Shown here: one piece after another, positions 28,130 through 37,162 of the stretch
Layout: each line of letters begins with the position of its first letter
Numbering within the stretch: the stretch's first letter is position 1
Origin: JAGNXB01 sp942490895
Lineage (GTDB): Bacteria; Bacteroidota; Bacteroidia; Chitinophagales; Saprospiraceae
Direction: 5' to 3'
Length of the DNA: 64,000 nucleotides
Assembly (NCBI GenBank): GCA_942490895.1
Contig: CALNZC010000039.1
Coordinates: 3,582-67,581, forward strand
Notes under the pieces: model-generated
Seen by the model: the letters and a program-made list of their open reading frames with translations, nothing else
Told to the model about the DNA's origin: nothing
Database searches by the model: none
Made by a program: the position numbers and the translations under genes

Positions 28130-29446
28130 ATGAATGATTCGACCATGCCGATCTATGAGGCATTGCTTTCCAAAAAGAAAGTTATTTCTGTGATCGGCCT
28201 CGGCTATGTAGGCCTCCCGTTGGCCCTGGAGTTCGCTCGTAAATTCCAGGTTATTGGATTTGATATCAGCCCCCAGCGAGTGGCCCTTATGCAAAAAGGG
28301 GAGGATCCTAGCAGGGAATTAGCGTCTTCAGAATTTATCGACCGGGATATTACCTTCACGGCAGATCCGGAAGATCTCAAGAAAGCTCACTTCCATATAG
28401 TGGCGGTACCCACTCCCATCGATATTCACAAGGTACCTGATCTCAACCCGGTTATCAGTGCCAGCCATTCTGTCGGCAAGTCCCTGAAGAAAGGAGATTA
28501 CGTGGTTTATGAATCAACCGTCTATCCCGGTTGTACAGAGGAGGATTGTGTGCCCATTCTGGAAGAGGAGTCGGGGATGATCATGGGTCAGGACTTCAAA
28601 GTGGGCTACTCTCCCGAGCGCATCAATCCAGGGGATAAGGAGCATACAGTTACAAATATTTTAAAAATCGTCTCCGGATGTGATGAAGGTAGTCTGGAGG
28701 AGATTGCCCACACCTATGGAGCGATCATCACAGCGGGTATCTATAAAGCATCTTCCATCAAGGTGGCAGAAGCAGCGAAGGTCATCGAAAATACCCAGCG
28801 TGATCTGAATATTGCCTTTATGAATGAGCTGGCCATTTTATTTGATCGGATGGGCATTGATACCCAGGAAGTGCTTGCAGCCGCAGGAACCAAATGGAAT
28901 TTTATTTCCATGAGTCCCGGATTGGTAGGCGGGCATTGTATCGGGGTAGATCCCTATTATTTGACCCATAAAGCCCAGCAGATTGGATATTCACCTCAGG
29001 TCATATTAAGTGGCAGGAACATTAATGACGGAATGCCTGCCTTTATTGCCAAGCGTCTGGCTCAACTCTTGATTCAAAAAGGGAAGGCACCCCAGCATAC
29101 CCGTGTCCTGGTTATGGGCATGACGTTTAAGGAAAATGTTTCGGATATCCGAAATTCGAAAGTTGCTGATCTGGTGACAGAATTGAACCTCTTTGCTATC
29201 CGCACCGATGTATTTGATCCTTACGCAGATATGGAGGAGGTACTCCACGAATATAGGATTCAGATGGTGGCTGAACCCGGGGAGGACTATGATGCAATCA
29301 TCGTGGCCGTCAATCACGATGCGTTTAAGAAATACGATATCCAGGCGCTGAAGTCATTAATGAATGGCGATCCCGTCCTGGTGGATATCAAAGCCCTCTA
29401 CGATCGCAAAGAAATGGAAAAGGAAATGACCTACTGGAGATTGTAA
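28130..29446 (+). CDS. UDP-N-acetyl-hexosamine 6-dehydrogenase (WbpO/TviB/WbpA family)
   Basis: This NAD-dependent dehydrogenase oxidises C6 of a UDP-N-acetylhexosamine to the uronic acid. Motifs: VIGLGYVGLPLALEF (NAD fold), VAVPTPID, YESTVYPGCTEE, GYSPERINPGDKEH, the catalytic Cys in GLVGGHCIGVDPYYL, and GMTFKENVSDIRNSK. The ATG at 28130 is preferred over a GTG two codons earlier. About 439 residues, normal length. It follows the acetyltransferase by 66 bp and probably shares its pathway. Confidence 0.92.
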   Translation: MNDSTMPIYEALLSKKKVISVIGLGYVGLPLALEFARKFQVIGFDISPQRVALMQKGEDPSRELASSEFIDRDITFTADPEDLKKAHFHIVAVPTPIDIHKVPDLNPVISASHSVGKSLKKGDYVVYESTVYPGCTEEDCVPILEEESGMIMGQDFKVGYSPERINPGDKEHTVTNILKIVSGCDEGSLEEIAHTYGAIITAGIYKASSIKVAEAAKVIENTQRDLNIAFMNELAILFDRMGIDTQEVLAAAGTKWNFISMSPGLVGGHCIGVDPYYLTHKAQQIGYSPQVILSGRNINDGMPAFIAKRLAQLLIQKGKAPQHTRVLVMGMTFKENVSDIRNSKVADLVTELNLFAIRTDVFDPYADMEEVLHEYRIQMVAEPGEDYDAIIVAVNHDAFKKYDIQALKSLMNGDPVLVDIKALYDRKEMEKEMTYWRL

Positions 29447-29879
29447 AGGGTAGAGAGTGAGGAGTAGAGAGTGGTGGGTCATCGTATGTTTCGTATCGTA
29501 TGTGGTTGAATTGAAAGCCGAATAAACTTAATAATTCTTTGTGCCTTCATTTTCCAGCTCCATTGCGAGTGACGTTGAAAATTGGATTTCTTAGTGCCCA
29601 GACGATCCGCCACCTGGCCCCGAGAACTCGGGGTCTGGATCCGGACCGCCAGCGTCCGGGGACTACTTCTGACTTTAATGGAATTCGGACTTTAATGGTT
29701 TTTCAAATCTGGAAAATATTTCTCTGAGTGACTGAATGGTTAAATGTCAGATGGCGAATTGAAATAAAATTTTGAACGATCCCACGTTTCGAAATAACCC
29801 AATAACCCAATAACACATTCCACTCCTGAACTCCTCATCCACACCTCGACGTACCCTCCGCTACACCGGTATACATCCG
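29447..29879. other. Spacer with opposed word arrays, no gene
   Basis: A G-rich array (gtagagagtgaggagtagag) at 29450-29475 follows the dehydrogenase stop, and a C-rich array (cccaataacccaataac, cactcctgaactcctc) at 29797-29840 precedes the next gene. The middle holds a ccccgagaactcgggg hairpin at 29616-29631. The short ORFs present have no family resemblance. Confidence 0.45.
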
Positions 29880-30377
29880 GTGGAAGAGAAGTGGTTTGCC
29901 GTGCGGACACCCTTCAAGCGGGAGAAGCTGGCCATGACTGATCTGACTCGCCAGGGCATTGAGTGTTATTTACCCTTGTTACATGAGGTCAGACGGTATG
30001 ATAAGAAATATCGCGAGGTCGACCTGCCTTTGATCCGGTCCTATCTGTTTGTGCGGTTGAATGAAAAGGGATACCACCCTGTAGTCGCTTGTCCCTATGT
30101 GAGTGGGTTTGTCCGGTTTGGTGACGAGATCATTTCCATACCTGAAGAGGAAATGGCTCTGTTACGCCGTATCGTTGGCGAGGTCGATTTAAGAGATGCA
30201 AAAGAGGGCCTGTTTGATGAAGGCGACCATGTCGAGATCATTGGTGGCAAACTGACCGGTATCAAAGGGACTCTGATTGAACATAAAGGAAAAAACCAGG
30301 TAGCCATTTCCTTGAATGCCATTGGATACTCCCTGATCATGGATATTGATCCAGTGAATTTACTGCGGGTGAAGTGA
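29880..30377 (+). CDS. UpxY-like NusG-family transcription antiterminator
   Basis: This 165-residue protein has an N-terminal NGN domain (EEKWFAVRTPFKREKLAMTD, IECYLPLLHEVRRY, RSYLFVRL) and a C-terminal KOW domain (FDEGDHVEIIGGKLTGIKGTL). Specialised NusG paralogs of this size (UpxY in Bacteroides, LoaP, RfaH) promote read-through of long polysaccharide operons, and its place within such genes supports that role. The start is GTG. It is not the housekeeping NusG, which is longer and sits with secE and rplK. Confidence 0.88.
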   Translation: MEEKWFAVRTPFKREKLAMTDLTRQGIECYLPLLHEVRRYDKKYREVDLPLIRSYLFVRLNEKGYHPVVACPYVSGFVRFGDEIISIPEEEMALLRRIVGEVDLRDAKEGLFDEGDHVEIIGGKLTGIKGTLIEHKGKNQVAISLNAIGYSLIMDIDPVNLLRVK

Positions 30378-30380
30378 TTG

Positions 30381-30566
30381 TCGCTATTCGCTTTTCGCCG
30401 TTCGCAATTCGCTGAGTACGTTGGTGGCTGGCGCCACATAGAGGGTACTACAAAAATAGAGGTAATAGGTGAAGGGCTATTCGCAATTCGCTGTTCGCCA
30501 TTCGCTGAGTACGTTGGTGGCTGGCGCCACATAGAGGGTACTACAAAAGTAGAGGTAATAGGTGAA
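30381..30566. repeat. Two tandem copies of a 93-bp spacer repeat
   Basis: The block gctgagtacgttggtggctg, then gcgccacatagagggtacta, then a gaggtaataggtgaaggg end occurs at 30411 and again at 30504. Reverse-complement relatives of its gcgccagcc...gtac core head each unit of the repeat region at 24.5-25.5 kb. Confidence 0.75.
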
Positions 30567-30573
30567 GGGAAAG

Positions 30574-31017
30574 GGTAAAAGGTAAATGGTGAATGGTCAA
30601 GGGTAGTCTGAGAATTGAAAGTGAGTAATAAATGAGAAATTTTCGCCAGCTCGAGGTATGGCAATTAGGCATGCAATTAGCCATTGATATGTATCCTCAT
30701 ACTTAGGATTGGCCAGATATTCATCGATTCCGTTTAACCGCACAAATATTGGGGTCATCTTCGGCCATTCCTACGAATATTGCAGAAGGATGCAGTCGAT
30801 CAAGTAATAAGGATTTTAAACGATATTTGGAATATGCTCTTGGAGAAGCATTTGAATTTGAAACTCAAGTTTTAATTGCTCATGCATATCATTTATTGTC
30901 TGCTGAAGATTGCACAAGTTTTCGTGAACGTGTTCAATTAATTCAGAGGAAAATATCAGCATTTATCCATTCACTAAGCTAAAGGGCCTTTTACCATTTA
31001 CCCTATACCTTTTACCA
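30574..31017. mobile_element. Cassette A: S23-type ORF between complementary word arrays (GGTAAA)
   Basis: Left arm: ggtaaaagg (30574-30582) and ggtaaatggt (30581-30590). Right arm: accatttacc (30993-31002) and ccttttacc (31008-31016), exact reverse complements. The enclosed ORF is the stop-interrupted four-helix-bundle gene. The right arm ends ten bases before the cysC start. Mobility is inferred from recurrence, not shown. Confidence 0.5.
30632..30982 (+). pseudogene. S23/Avd-like four-helix-bundle protein, in-frame stop at codon 25
   Basis: The frame reads MRNFRQLEVWQLGMQLAIDM and, after a TAG at 30704-30706, continues DWPDIHRFRLTAQI, SSAIPTNIAEGCSRSSNKDF and QRKISAFIHSL. It is collinear with the intact copy at 39466, whose codon 25 is GAA, so one substitution explains the stop. 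Family members are about 120 residues and share a fold with the 23S rRNA intervening-sequence proteins and the Avd protein of diversity-generating retroelements. Confidence 0.85.
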
Positions 31018-31026
31018 ATCTCTGAT

Positions 31027-31635
31027 ATGGCAAACAACGAACAGCTGAGTAACCTTCACCCCATCCACCACCGCCTCGTCTCCCGGGCCGAGCGGGAAGA
31101 GCGAAACGGGCACAAAGCCTGTGTCATCTGGCTGACCGGACTCTCCGGCTCCGGAAAAAGTACGCTGGCTGAACGACTGGAGCGACAGCTGTTCACAGCG
31201 GGCAGGCAAGTGGTGGTACTGGATGGCGATAATATCCGAACCGGGATCAACAACAACCTGCAGTTCAGCGATGCCGACCGGGAGGAAAACATCCGCCGGA
31301 TCGCCGAAGTGGCCAAACTGTTTGTCCAGGCCGGGCAGGTGGTCATCTCTTCATTTATCAGTCCGACGGTGGCCATCCGCCAAATGGCTCGTGACATCAT
31401 CGGACCAGCCGATTTTGTAGAGGTGTACGTAGATGCCCCTTTGGAAGTATGTGAAGCAAGAGATGTCAAAGGACTGTACAAAAAGGCCAGGGCAGGCCAG
31501 ATCAAGGATTTCACAGGCATTACCAGCGCCTATGAAGCGCCACCATCTCCGGATCTGCATATCGATACAGGACATCAATCACTTGAGGCATCTTCAGATG
31601 AACTCCTGTCATTTGTGAGGAAGAAGATCAAATGA
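31027..31635 (+). CDS. cysC: Adenylylsulfate (APS) kinase
   Basis: CysC phosphorylates APS to PAPS, the sulfate donor. The 202-residue protein has a P-loop WLTGLSGSGKSTLAERLE, then VVVLDGDNIRTGINNNLQFS, REENIRRIAEVAKLF, SFISPTVAIRQMARDI and CEARDVKGLYKKARAGQIKDFTGI, all family motifs. It is separate from CysN, not fused as in some species. DUF2061, CysD and CysN follow; no PAPS reductase is nearby, so PAPS may serve polysaccharide sulfation (inference). Confidence 0.95.
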   Translation: MANNEQLSNLHPIHHRLVSRAEREERNGHKACVIWLTGLSGSGKSTLAERLERQLFTAGRQVVVLDGDNIRTGINNNLQFSDADREENIRRIAEVAKLFVQAGQVVISSFISPTVAIRQMARDIIGPADFVEVYVDAPLEVCEARDVKGLYKKARAGQIKDFTGITSAYEAPPSPDLHIDTGHQSLEASSDELLSFVRKKIK

Positions 31636-31774
31636 AGAGAACTTTTTGGAGAAGGAACGATCCCTGGAAATTCCAAAAGGCTTATTCCATGCCTACCGGC
31701 ACACATGGAAATGACAAACAAACATTAAAAGATAAATCCAAAACCAGTCTTGGCGGGTAATCGTTACGCCTGCT

Positions 31775-32535
31775 TTGTCGAAATAGCCCAATAACTCAAT
31801 CACGAAATAACATCCTTGATCTGAACTGAACGCTTTCCGCCAGGTGACAACCGGATCTGGAAAGAATACATTGCGTCTTAATTTCTAGGAGTACCCTTCA
31901 TCCAGCCTTGGCTGGCTTACCTTGCTCATGCATTTTCGAAATATCCCAATAACTCAATCACGAAATAACATCCTCCGCCTTCTCGAATCCGACACCCGAC
32001 AACTGCCTCCCAAATGCGAAGTGAAAAAAAATATGCCGTTCATGCCGGTGTCTCACCGGCATCCCGGAGGTTGGACCCTCTGTCATAAACTGACCGAAGC
32101 GGAAACGATCGTCGGTGTCACACCGACAACCGGATCTGGAAAGAATACATTGCGTCTTAATTTCTAGGAGTACCCTTCATCCAGCCTCGGCTGGCTTACC
32201 TTCTCATGCATTTTCGAAATATCCCAATAACTCAATCACGAAATACCATCCTCCGCCTTCTCGAATCCGACACCCGAAAACCGACAACTGCCTCCCAAAA
32301 GCGAAGTCGAAAACAAATATCCGTTCATGCCGGTGTCTCACCGGCATCCGGAGATGGACCCTCTTCATAAACTGACCGAAGCGGAAACGATCGTCGGTGT
32401 CACACCGACAACCGGATCTGGATCGAATACCTTCGTCTTCTTTCTAGAGTACCCTTCCTCCAGCCTCGGCTGCCACCTATCTCTCATTTTCGAAATACCC
32501 AATAACACAATCACGAAATAACATCCTCCGCCTTC
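31775..32535. repeat. Hairpin-rich ~277-bp tandem repeat (one short, two full, one partial copy)
   Basis: The landmark cattttcgaaata recurs at 31931, 32209 and 32485 (periods 278 and 276); a shortened copy starts near 31779. Each full unit has three hairpins: ATGCCGGTG-TCT-CACCGGCAT, GTCGGTG-TCA-CACCGAC and CCAGCC-TC-GGCTGG, plus a cccaataactcaatcacg word segment and a cgacaaccgacaac-like end. The apparent ORFs across it are repeat translations. It fills the cysC-DUF2061 spacer. Confidence 0.85.
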
Positions 32536-32558
32536 TCGACAACCGACAACCGCACACC

Positions 32559-32816
32559 ATGACCACTCCCAAACGTGAACCCCGCCTCCGCAGCGCCATT
32601 AAAGGCATCACCTGGCGCATTGTCGGCACCCTGGATACCCTGATCCTGTCCTGGTTGTTTACCGGGAGTCTTTCCATTGCCGCCGCCATCGGCGGGACGG
32701 AGATCTTCACCAAGATCATCCTGTATTACGGTCATGAACGCATCTGGCAGCGTATCCCGATTGGTGCTGTAAATCGAATTGGAGGCTGGTTTGGCCAGAA
32801 ACCGGATGAGGATTAG
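32559..32816 (+). CDS. DUF2061 membrane protein
   Basis: This 85-residue protein has two membrane helices (KGITWRIVGTLDTLILSWLF and AAIGGTEIFTKIILYYGHER), matching DUF2061. Members are frequently encoded between cysC and cysD in Bacteroidota, as here, so a role in sulfate uptake or assimilation is suspected but unproven. A short gacaaccgacaaccgcacacc array directly precedes the ATG. Confidence 0.85.
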   Translation: MTTPKREPRLRSAIKGITWRIVGTLDTLILSWLFTGSLSIAAAIGGTEIFTKIILYYGHERIWQRIPIGAVNRIGGWFGQKPDED

Positions 32817-32912
32817 GCGCATCCGGCACAATATTGGCAGCTTTGTAGGAAGACATCCCAAATTCTTACCAACTCTTGCGAATAGCGAAGAGCGAATTGC
32901 GAACAGCGAGAA

Positions 32913-33818
32913 ATGCCCAACTACCAACTCTCCCATCTCAAAGAACTCGAATCCGAGTCCATCTTCGTCCTCCGCGAAGTGGCTGCCCAGTTCGAGAATC
33001 CCGTCATCCTCTTCTCCGGTGGAAAGGACAGCATCCTGATGACCTACCTGGCCGTCAAGGCCTTCTATCCTGCCCGTGTACCCTTCCCCCTGTTGCATAT
33101 CGATACCGGTCACAACTTTCAGGAGACCCTGGACTACCGGGATATGCTGGTGGAAAAATATGGACTCCGCCTCATCATCGGCTCTGTCCAGGAAGCCATC
33201 GACAAAGGGGAGATCGCCGAAGAAAAAGGCTTCAATGCCTCCCGAAATGGTCTGCAGACCCACGTTTTGCTCCAGGCGATGGAACAGGGTAAGTTTGACG
33301 CCGCCATGGGCGGGGGTCGCCGGGATGAAGAAAAGGCCCGCGCCAAGGAGCGGTTTTTCTCCCACCGGGATGAATTCGGCCAGTGGGACCCCAAGAATCA
33401 ACGTCCAGAATTGTGGAACCTCTTTAACGGCCGCAAGAATTTTGGTGAGCACTTCCGGGTGTTCCCCATCTCCAACTGGACAGAACTCGACGTCTGGCAG
33501 TATCTCGCCGAAGAAAAAGTCCCCCTTCCCAGCCTCTATTTCGCCCATCAACGTCCGGTCTTCCGCCGCGACGGTATCCTCCTCGCCGATTCACCCCATA
33601 TTCCCCGTCGCCCGGAAGAAGAAGTCTTCACCACCACCATCCGCTGTCGCACCATCGGTGATACCACCTGCACTGGCGTCTGGGAGTCCACCGCCGCCAC
33701 CATCGAAGACATCATCGCTGAAGTGGCCATCTCCCGTGTCACCGAACGTGGCGGTCGCGCCGATGACAAACGATCAGAGACGAGCATGGAGGACAGGAAG
33801 AAGCAAGGATATTTTTAA
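32913..33818 (+). CDS. cysD: Sulfate adenylyltransferase subunit 2
   Basis: CysD is the catalytic ATP sulfurylase subunit forming APS from ATP and sulfate. The 301-residue protein shows the PP-loop FSGGKDSILM, LLHIDTGHNFQETLDYRD, GGGRRDEEKARAKERFFS, FPISNWTELDVWQYL and the C-terminal TTIRCRTIGDTTCTG. The start follows a gcgaatagcgaagagcgaat array. The GTPase partner CysN lies 505 bp downstream; the gap is occupied entirely by cassette B. Confidence 0.96.
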   Translation: MPNYQLSHLKELESESIFVLREVAAQFENPVILFSGGKDSILMTYLAVKAFYPARVPFPLLHIDTGHNFQETLDYRDMLVEKYGLRLIIGSVQEAIDKGEIAEEKGFNASRNGLQTHVLLQAMEQGKFDAAMGGGRRDEEKARAKERFFSHRDEFGQWDPKNQRPELWNLFNGRKNFGEHFRVFPISNWTELDVWQYLAEEKVPLPSLYFAHQRPVFRRDGILLADSPHIPRRPEEEVFTTTIRCRTIGDTTCTGVWESTAATIEDIIAEVAISRVTERGGRADDKRSETSMEDRKKQGYF

Positions 33819-33820
33819 AC

Positions 33821-34322
33821 GGTATTCGGCGTTCGGATTTCGGCGTTCGGACAGTTTGATGAATGAATATCTGAAATGAAATAAAGTGAATGGATGAGAA
33901 ATTTTCGGGAATTAGAAATCTGGAAAATCGCATTTGAGCTTGCATTGGAATCGTACAGATTGACAAAGGACTTTCCACAGCAGGAAAAGTTTGGTTTGAC
34001 AAGTCAAATGCGAAGAGCCAGTGTTTCCATTCCTTCCAATATTGCAGAAGGATGCAGTCGATCCAGTGATAAAGACTTTGCCCGATACTTGGAAATTGCT
34101 CTTGGCTCAGCTTTCGAATTGGAGACTCAAACATTGATTGCAAATCAATTGGACCTTATTCCGAAATCCTCATTGGAGGAATACTTAGAACTACTTAATA
34201 AATTCCAACGAAAAACCAACGCATTCATTTCAGCGATCCGATAGTTGAATCTATCAATCCTCCTTCCGGAATGAGCCGAACACCGAACACCGAACACCGA
34301 ATCCCAAACACCGAATCCCGAA
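33821..34322. mobile_element. Cassette B: four-helix-bundle ORF between complementary arrays (CGGTATTCGG)
   Basis: The left arm at 33821-33850 begins two bases after the cysD stop; the right arm at 34276-34322 ends one base before the cysN ATG. The reverse complement of the left arm matches 34276-34305 at 25 of 30 positions. The cassette thus exactly fills the spacer between two genes that encode one enzyme complex. Confidence 0.55.
33894..34244 (+). CDS. S23/Avd-like four-helix-bundle protein
   Basis: This intact 116-residue protein starts MRNFRELEIWKIAFELALES and contains the family core LTSQMRRASVSIPSNIAEGC, SSDKDFARYLEIALGSAFEL and a final QRKTNAFISAI. Related proteins are encoded in 23S rRNA intervening sequences; the fold is shared with DGR accessory protein Avd. 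It lies between cysD and cysN, which are normally adjacent, so it is an insertion. Its molecular role is unknown. It is one of three intact copies in the window. Confidence 0.9.
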   Translation: MRNFRELEIWKIAFELALESYRLTKDFPQQEKFGLTSQMRRASVSIPSNIAEGCSRSSDKDFARYLEIALGSAFELETQTLIANQLDLIPKSSLEEYLELLNKFQRKTNAFISAIR

Positions 34323-34323
34323 T

Positions 34324-35571
34324 ATGAGCGATCTATTACGTTTTACAACAGCTGGCAGCGTCGACGACGGAAAGTCTACTTTAATCGGCCGCCTTCTCTT
34401 CGACTCCAAGTCCATCTTTGAAGATCAGTACGAGGCGATCAAGACCGCTTCAGAACGAAGAGGGGAGGAGGGCGTCAACCTGGCGCTGCTGACCGATGGC
34501 CTCAAAGCCGAACGGGAGCAGGGCATCACCATCGATGTGGCCTACCGGTATTTCGCGACACCGAAACGGAAGTTCATTATCGCGGACAGTCCGGGGCATA
34601 TCCAGTATACCCGGAATATGGTGACCGGCGCCTCGACGGCCAATGTGGCCCTGGTGCTGGTGGATGCCCGCCAGGGAGTGGTGGAGCAAACTCGCAGGCA
34701 TTCGATTATTGCTAGCTTGTTGCAGATCCCCCATCTGGTGTTTTGTGTCAACAAAATGGACCTGGTCGACTGGTCGCAGGCGCGTTACGACGAGATTCGC
34801 AGCGAACTGGAAGAATTCACCGGCAAACTGGATGTCAACGATATTCAGTATATCCCCATGTCTGCCCTGAAGGGCGACAATATCGTCGATCGCTCGCAGC
34901 ATATGCCCTGGTTTGAAGGGTCGACCTTGCTGTATTATCTCGAGACCGTCCATATCTCCAGCGACCATAACTTTATCGACACCCGCTTTCCAGTTCAGAT
35001 GGTTGTCCGACCGAATACAGATGAATTTCACGACTACCGCGGATATGCCGGCCGTGTCGCCGGTGGCGTCCTCAAACAGGGCGATGAGGTCATGGTCTTG
35101 CCCAGTGGATTCACCAGCCGCATTGCCAGAATTGACACGTTTGATGGTGAAGTGGAAGAAGTGTTCCCGCCCATGTCGGCCACCTTGCTCCTGGAGGATG
35201 ATATCGACATCAGTCGTGGGGATATGATCGTCCGGGTCAACAATCAGCCGGAGGTGACCCAGGATATCGACCTGATGATCTGCTGGTTTGATAACACTCA
35301 ACCCTTACGTCCGAACGGGAAGTATGCCATCCGGCACACCACCGCTGAGGCCCGTTGTCTGATCAAGGATATCCGCTACAAGATGGACATCAACACCCTC
35401 CATCGGAATATGGAGGATCGACAGATCGCCATGAACGATATCGCCCGGATCTCCATCCGTACCACCCGCCCTTTGCTGGTGGACCCCTATCGCACCAACC
35501 GCATCACCGGCTCTGTGATCCTCATCGATGAGGCCACGAATAATACGGTGGCTGCAGGGATGGTGATCTGA
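34324..35571 (+). CDS. cysN: Sulfate adenylyltransferase subunit 1 (GTPase)
   Basis: CysN couples GTP hydrolysis to APS formation by CysD. The 415-residue protein has all EF-Tu-like GTPase motifs: GSVDDGKSTLIGRLL (P-loop), EREQGITIDVAYRYF, DSPGHIQYTRNM (G3) and VNKMDL (G4), followed by two beta-barrel domains. It lacks a fused CysC domain, consistent with the separate cysC gene. It is preceded by a ccgaacaccgaacaccga array that ends directly before the ATG. Confidence 0.96.
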   Translation: MSDLLRFTTAGSVDDGKSTLIGRLLFDSKSIFEDQYEAIKTASERRGEEGVNLALLTDGLKAEREQGITIDVAYRYFATPKRKFIIADSPGHIQYTRNMVTGASTANVALVLVDARQGVVEQTRRHSIIASLLQIPHLVFCVNKMDLVDWSQARYDEIRSELEEFTGKLDVNDIQYIPMSALKGDNIVDRSQHMPWFEGSTLLYYLETVHISSDHNFIDTRFPVQMVVRPNTDEFHDYRGYAGRVAGGVLKQGDEVMVLPSGFTSRIARIDTFDGEVEEVFPPMSATLLLEDDIDISRGDMIVRVNNQPEVTQDIDLMICWFDNTQPLRPNGKYAIRHTTAEARCLIKDIRYKMDINTLHRNMEDRQIAMNDIARISIRTTRPLLVDPYRTNRITGSVILIDEATNNTVAAGMVI

Positions 35572-35906
35572 AGTTACTACCGTATTGGGGCACAGGGTTT
35601 GTGATTTTGTCAGGATGGGAAGAGTGAGAGACATTTTTAGACTCCCTATTTATGAGGAATTTGGGAAGGAGGTGAAGTGATTGCGAAACAACATTTTATT
35701 AATATTATTTATTGTCTACTATATATAAGGCTATTTGTGAAGCGAGTATGTATAAGACCTGAATTGTTGTTTGGATTTTGAAATGATTCTGTTTAAGATC
35801 GAAGAAAGAGTACTGTATTTGAATTATTACTTTTTGTACCTTAGTTTATGTTTGCTTGGCATAAAGGACATTGCCCGGCATCTAAATTAGTGAATGCACT
35901 CTTCCC
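35572..35906. other. AT-rich promoter-containing spacer before the YjbH-type genes
   Basis: There is no ORF. Unlike neighbouring spacers it contains no word array or dispersed repeat, and its AT content is markedly higher. It likely carries the promoter of the outer-membrane gene set that follows. Confidence 0.5.
35847..35854 (+). promoter_or_regulatory. Candidate Bacteroidota -7 box
   Basis: TATGTTTG fits the Bacteroidota -7 consensus TAnnTTTG and lies 52 bp before the YjbH-like start. No TTTG element is seen at the ideal -33 distance, so the call is weak. Confidence 0.25.
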
Positions 35907-37133
35907 ATGAGCGTTCGATGTGGTCTTATCATTTCTTTGATCTTGACAGGTGCAACTGTTGTTCGCACACAGGAAAGTAGTCGGTTTACCTCATCGACCG
36001 CTTCGGCAGATTCAATTTTTTGTTTGAATCAAGAAGAGAAACTCAGACAAGCTGGATTTCCAGATGCTACGTGCACTCTTGATGGAGACAAATTTTGGGT
36101 TTCCTATACCCGCAGTAAATACCGTTTAGGAGCGACTTCCACACGAAAGGTGGTAACAAATCTTGGGCAGGACCTGCCTGAACGGATCAAATCTCTGAAT
36201 ATCACCGTAGCTGACCGAAGCATTCCTTTTTATACATATGATATTCCAGTTGAAAATGGAATATCTCAAACGATGGATGGTCGTTTTGAAATTGGCACTC
36301 GTCCATTTTCTGCCGAAGGAAAGCCAACTCATGAGGTTAGAGGGGATGATTATACCTTGATCTTTAGCCTGGACCCTCAGTTCAGATTTTCCTTCGGGGC
36401 AAGACCTGATCCAATCCAGGTCCAATTCAACCTCCTGCCTCGGTTAGACCTGCGTCTTTGGAAAGGCAGTTTGCTCCGCTTCCAATATATTATTCCAGTC
36501 TGGAATGAACTCGATATTCCAGAAGAAGATTTTTGGCGACCTGGTCTGATCACCTTGAGCCAGTACATGAAGTTGGGGAAAGGTTTTTTCGCTAACCTCA
36601 CAGCAGGATATGTGAGCAACTACCGATATGGGGCTCAAGCTCAACTTTGTAAGTTCCTTTTCAAAGACCGCGTATTTTTTGGTACGCAATTTGGGTATAC
36701 TGGTTATGCATCCTATCCTGTCAGGTTGTATGTCGACCATCCCGTAGCCGGTTGGCAGATTTCTGATGTAGAGTATCTGGACTATATGCTGATGGCTGGA
36801 TGGCGTTGGAATCGTCAAAACCTGCAATTGACTGCCGGATGGGGGAGAGGGCTGTACGAACAGGAGGTCAAAACACTTACGATTAGCAGACAGTTCAATT
36901 TGACTACGGTGGAATTGTTTGCCCAACAATTGGACAAGGACTGGAATTATGGCATGCGTTTGCAGATTCCCATTCCATTTTTTCGAAAGTTCATCGGAAA
37001 ACGATTGACAATACAGACGTCACCTTTTATTGATTTTTATTATAACGGTACCCAACATTATCTGCAAGATTATTGGACGGGTCAGCGATTACCATTTTTA
37101 TCTGATCATCTCCATCCTGATCTAATCTATTAG
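35907..37133 (+). CDS. Outer-membrane beta-barrel protein, YjbH-like
   Basis: This 408-residue protein has a hydrophobic N-terminal signal (MSVRCGLIISLILTGATVV) and alternating aromatic strands ending near the C-terminus. FEIGTRPFSAEG, FGARPDPIQVQFNLLPRLDL and WGRGLYEQEVKTLTISRQF resemble the C-terminal region of YjbH/GfcD-type exopolysaccharide outer-membrane proteins. With the lipoprotein and YjbH-domain protein that follow it probably forms one envelope unit for polysaccharide export or assembly. No enzyme motif is seen. Confidence 0.6.
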   Translation: MSVRCGLIISLILTGATVVRTQESSRFTSSTASADSIFCLNQEEKLRQAGFPDATCTLDGDKFWVSYTRSKYRLGATSTRKVVTNLGQDLPERIKSLNITVADRSIPFYTYDIPVENGISQTMDGRFEIGTRPFSAEGKPTHEVRGDDYTLIFSLDPQFRFSFGARPDPIQVQFNLLPRLDLRLWKGSLLRFQYIIPVWNELDIPEEDFWRPGLITLSQYMKLGKGFFANLTAGYVSNYRYGAQAQLCKFLFKDRVFFGTQFGYTGYASYPVRLYVDHPVAGWQISDVEYLDYMLMAGWRWNRQNLQLTAGWGRGLYEQEVKTLTISRQFNLTTVELFAQQLDKDWNYGMRLQIPIPFFRKFIGKRLTIQTSPFIDFYYNGTQHYLQDYWTGQRLPFLSDHLHPDLIY

Positions 37134-37162
37134 AACATATCTCAGAATCTAAACATCAACCT

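Noticed and set aside
29539..29727. 62-codon ORF in the spacer before the antiterminator gene
   Set aside because: Composition is non-coding, it crosses a ccccgag hairpin and matches no family.
31922..32521. ORFs across the hairpin-rich repeat
   Set aside because: Successive ORFs are translations of the same repeat unit in shifted frames.
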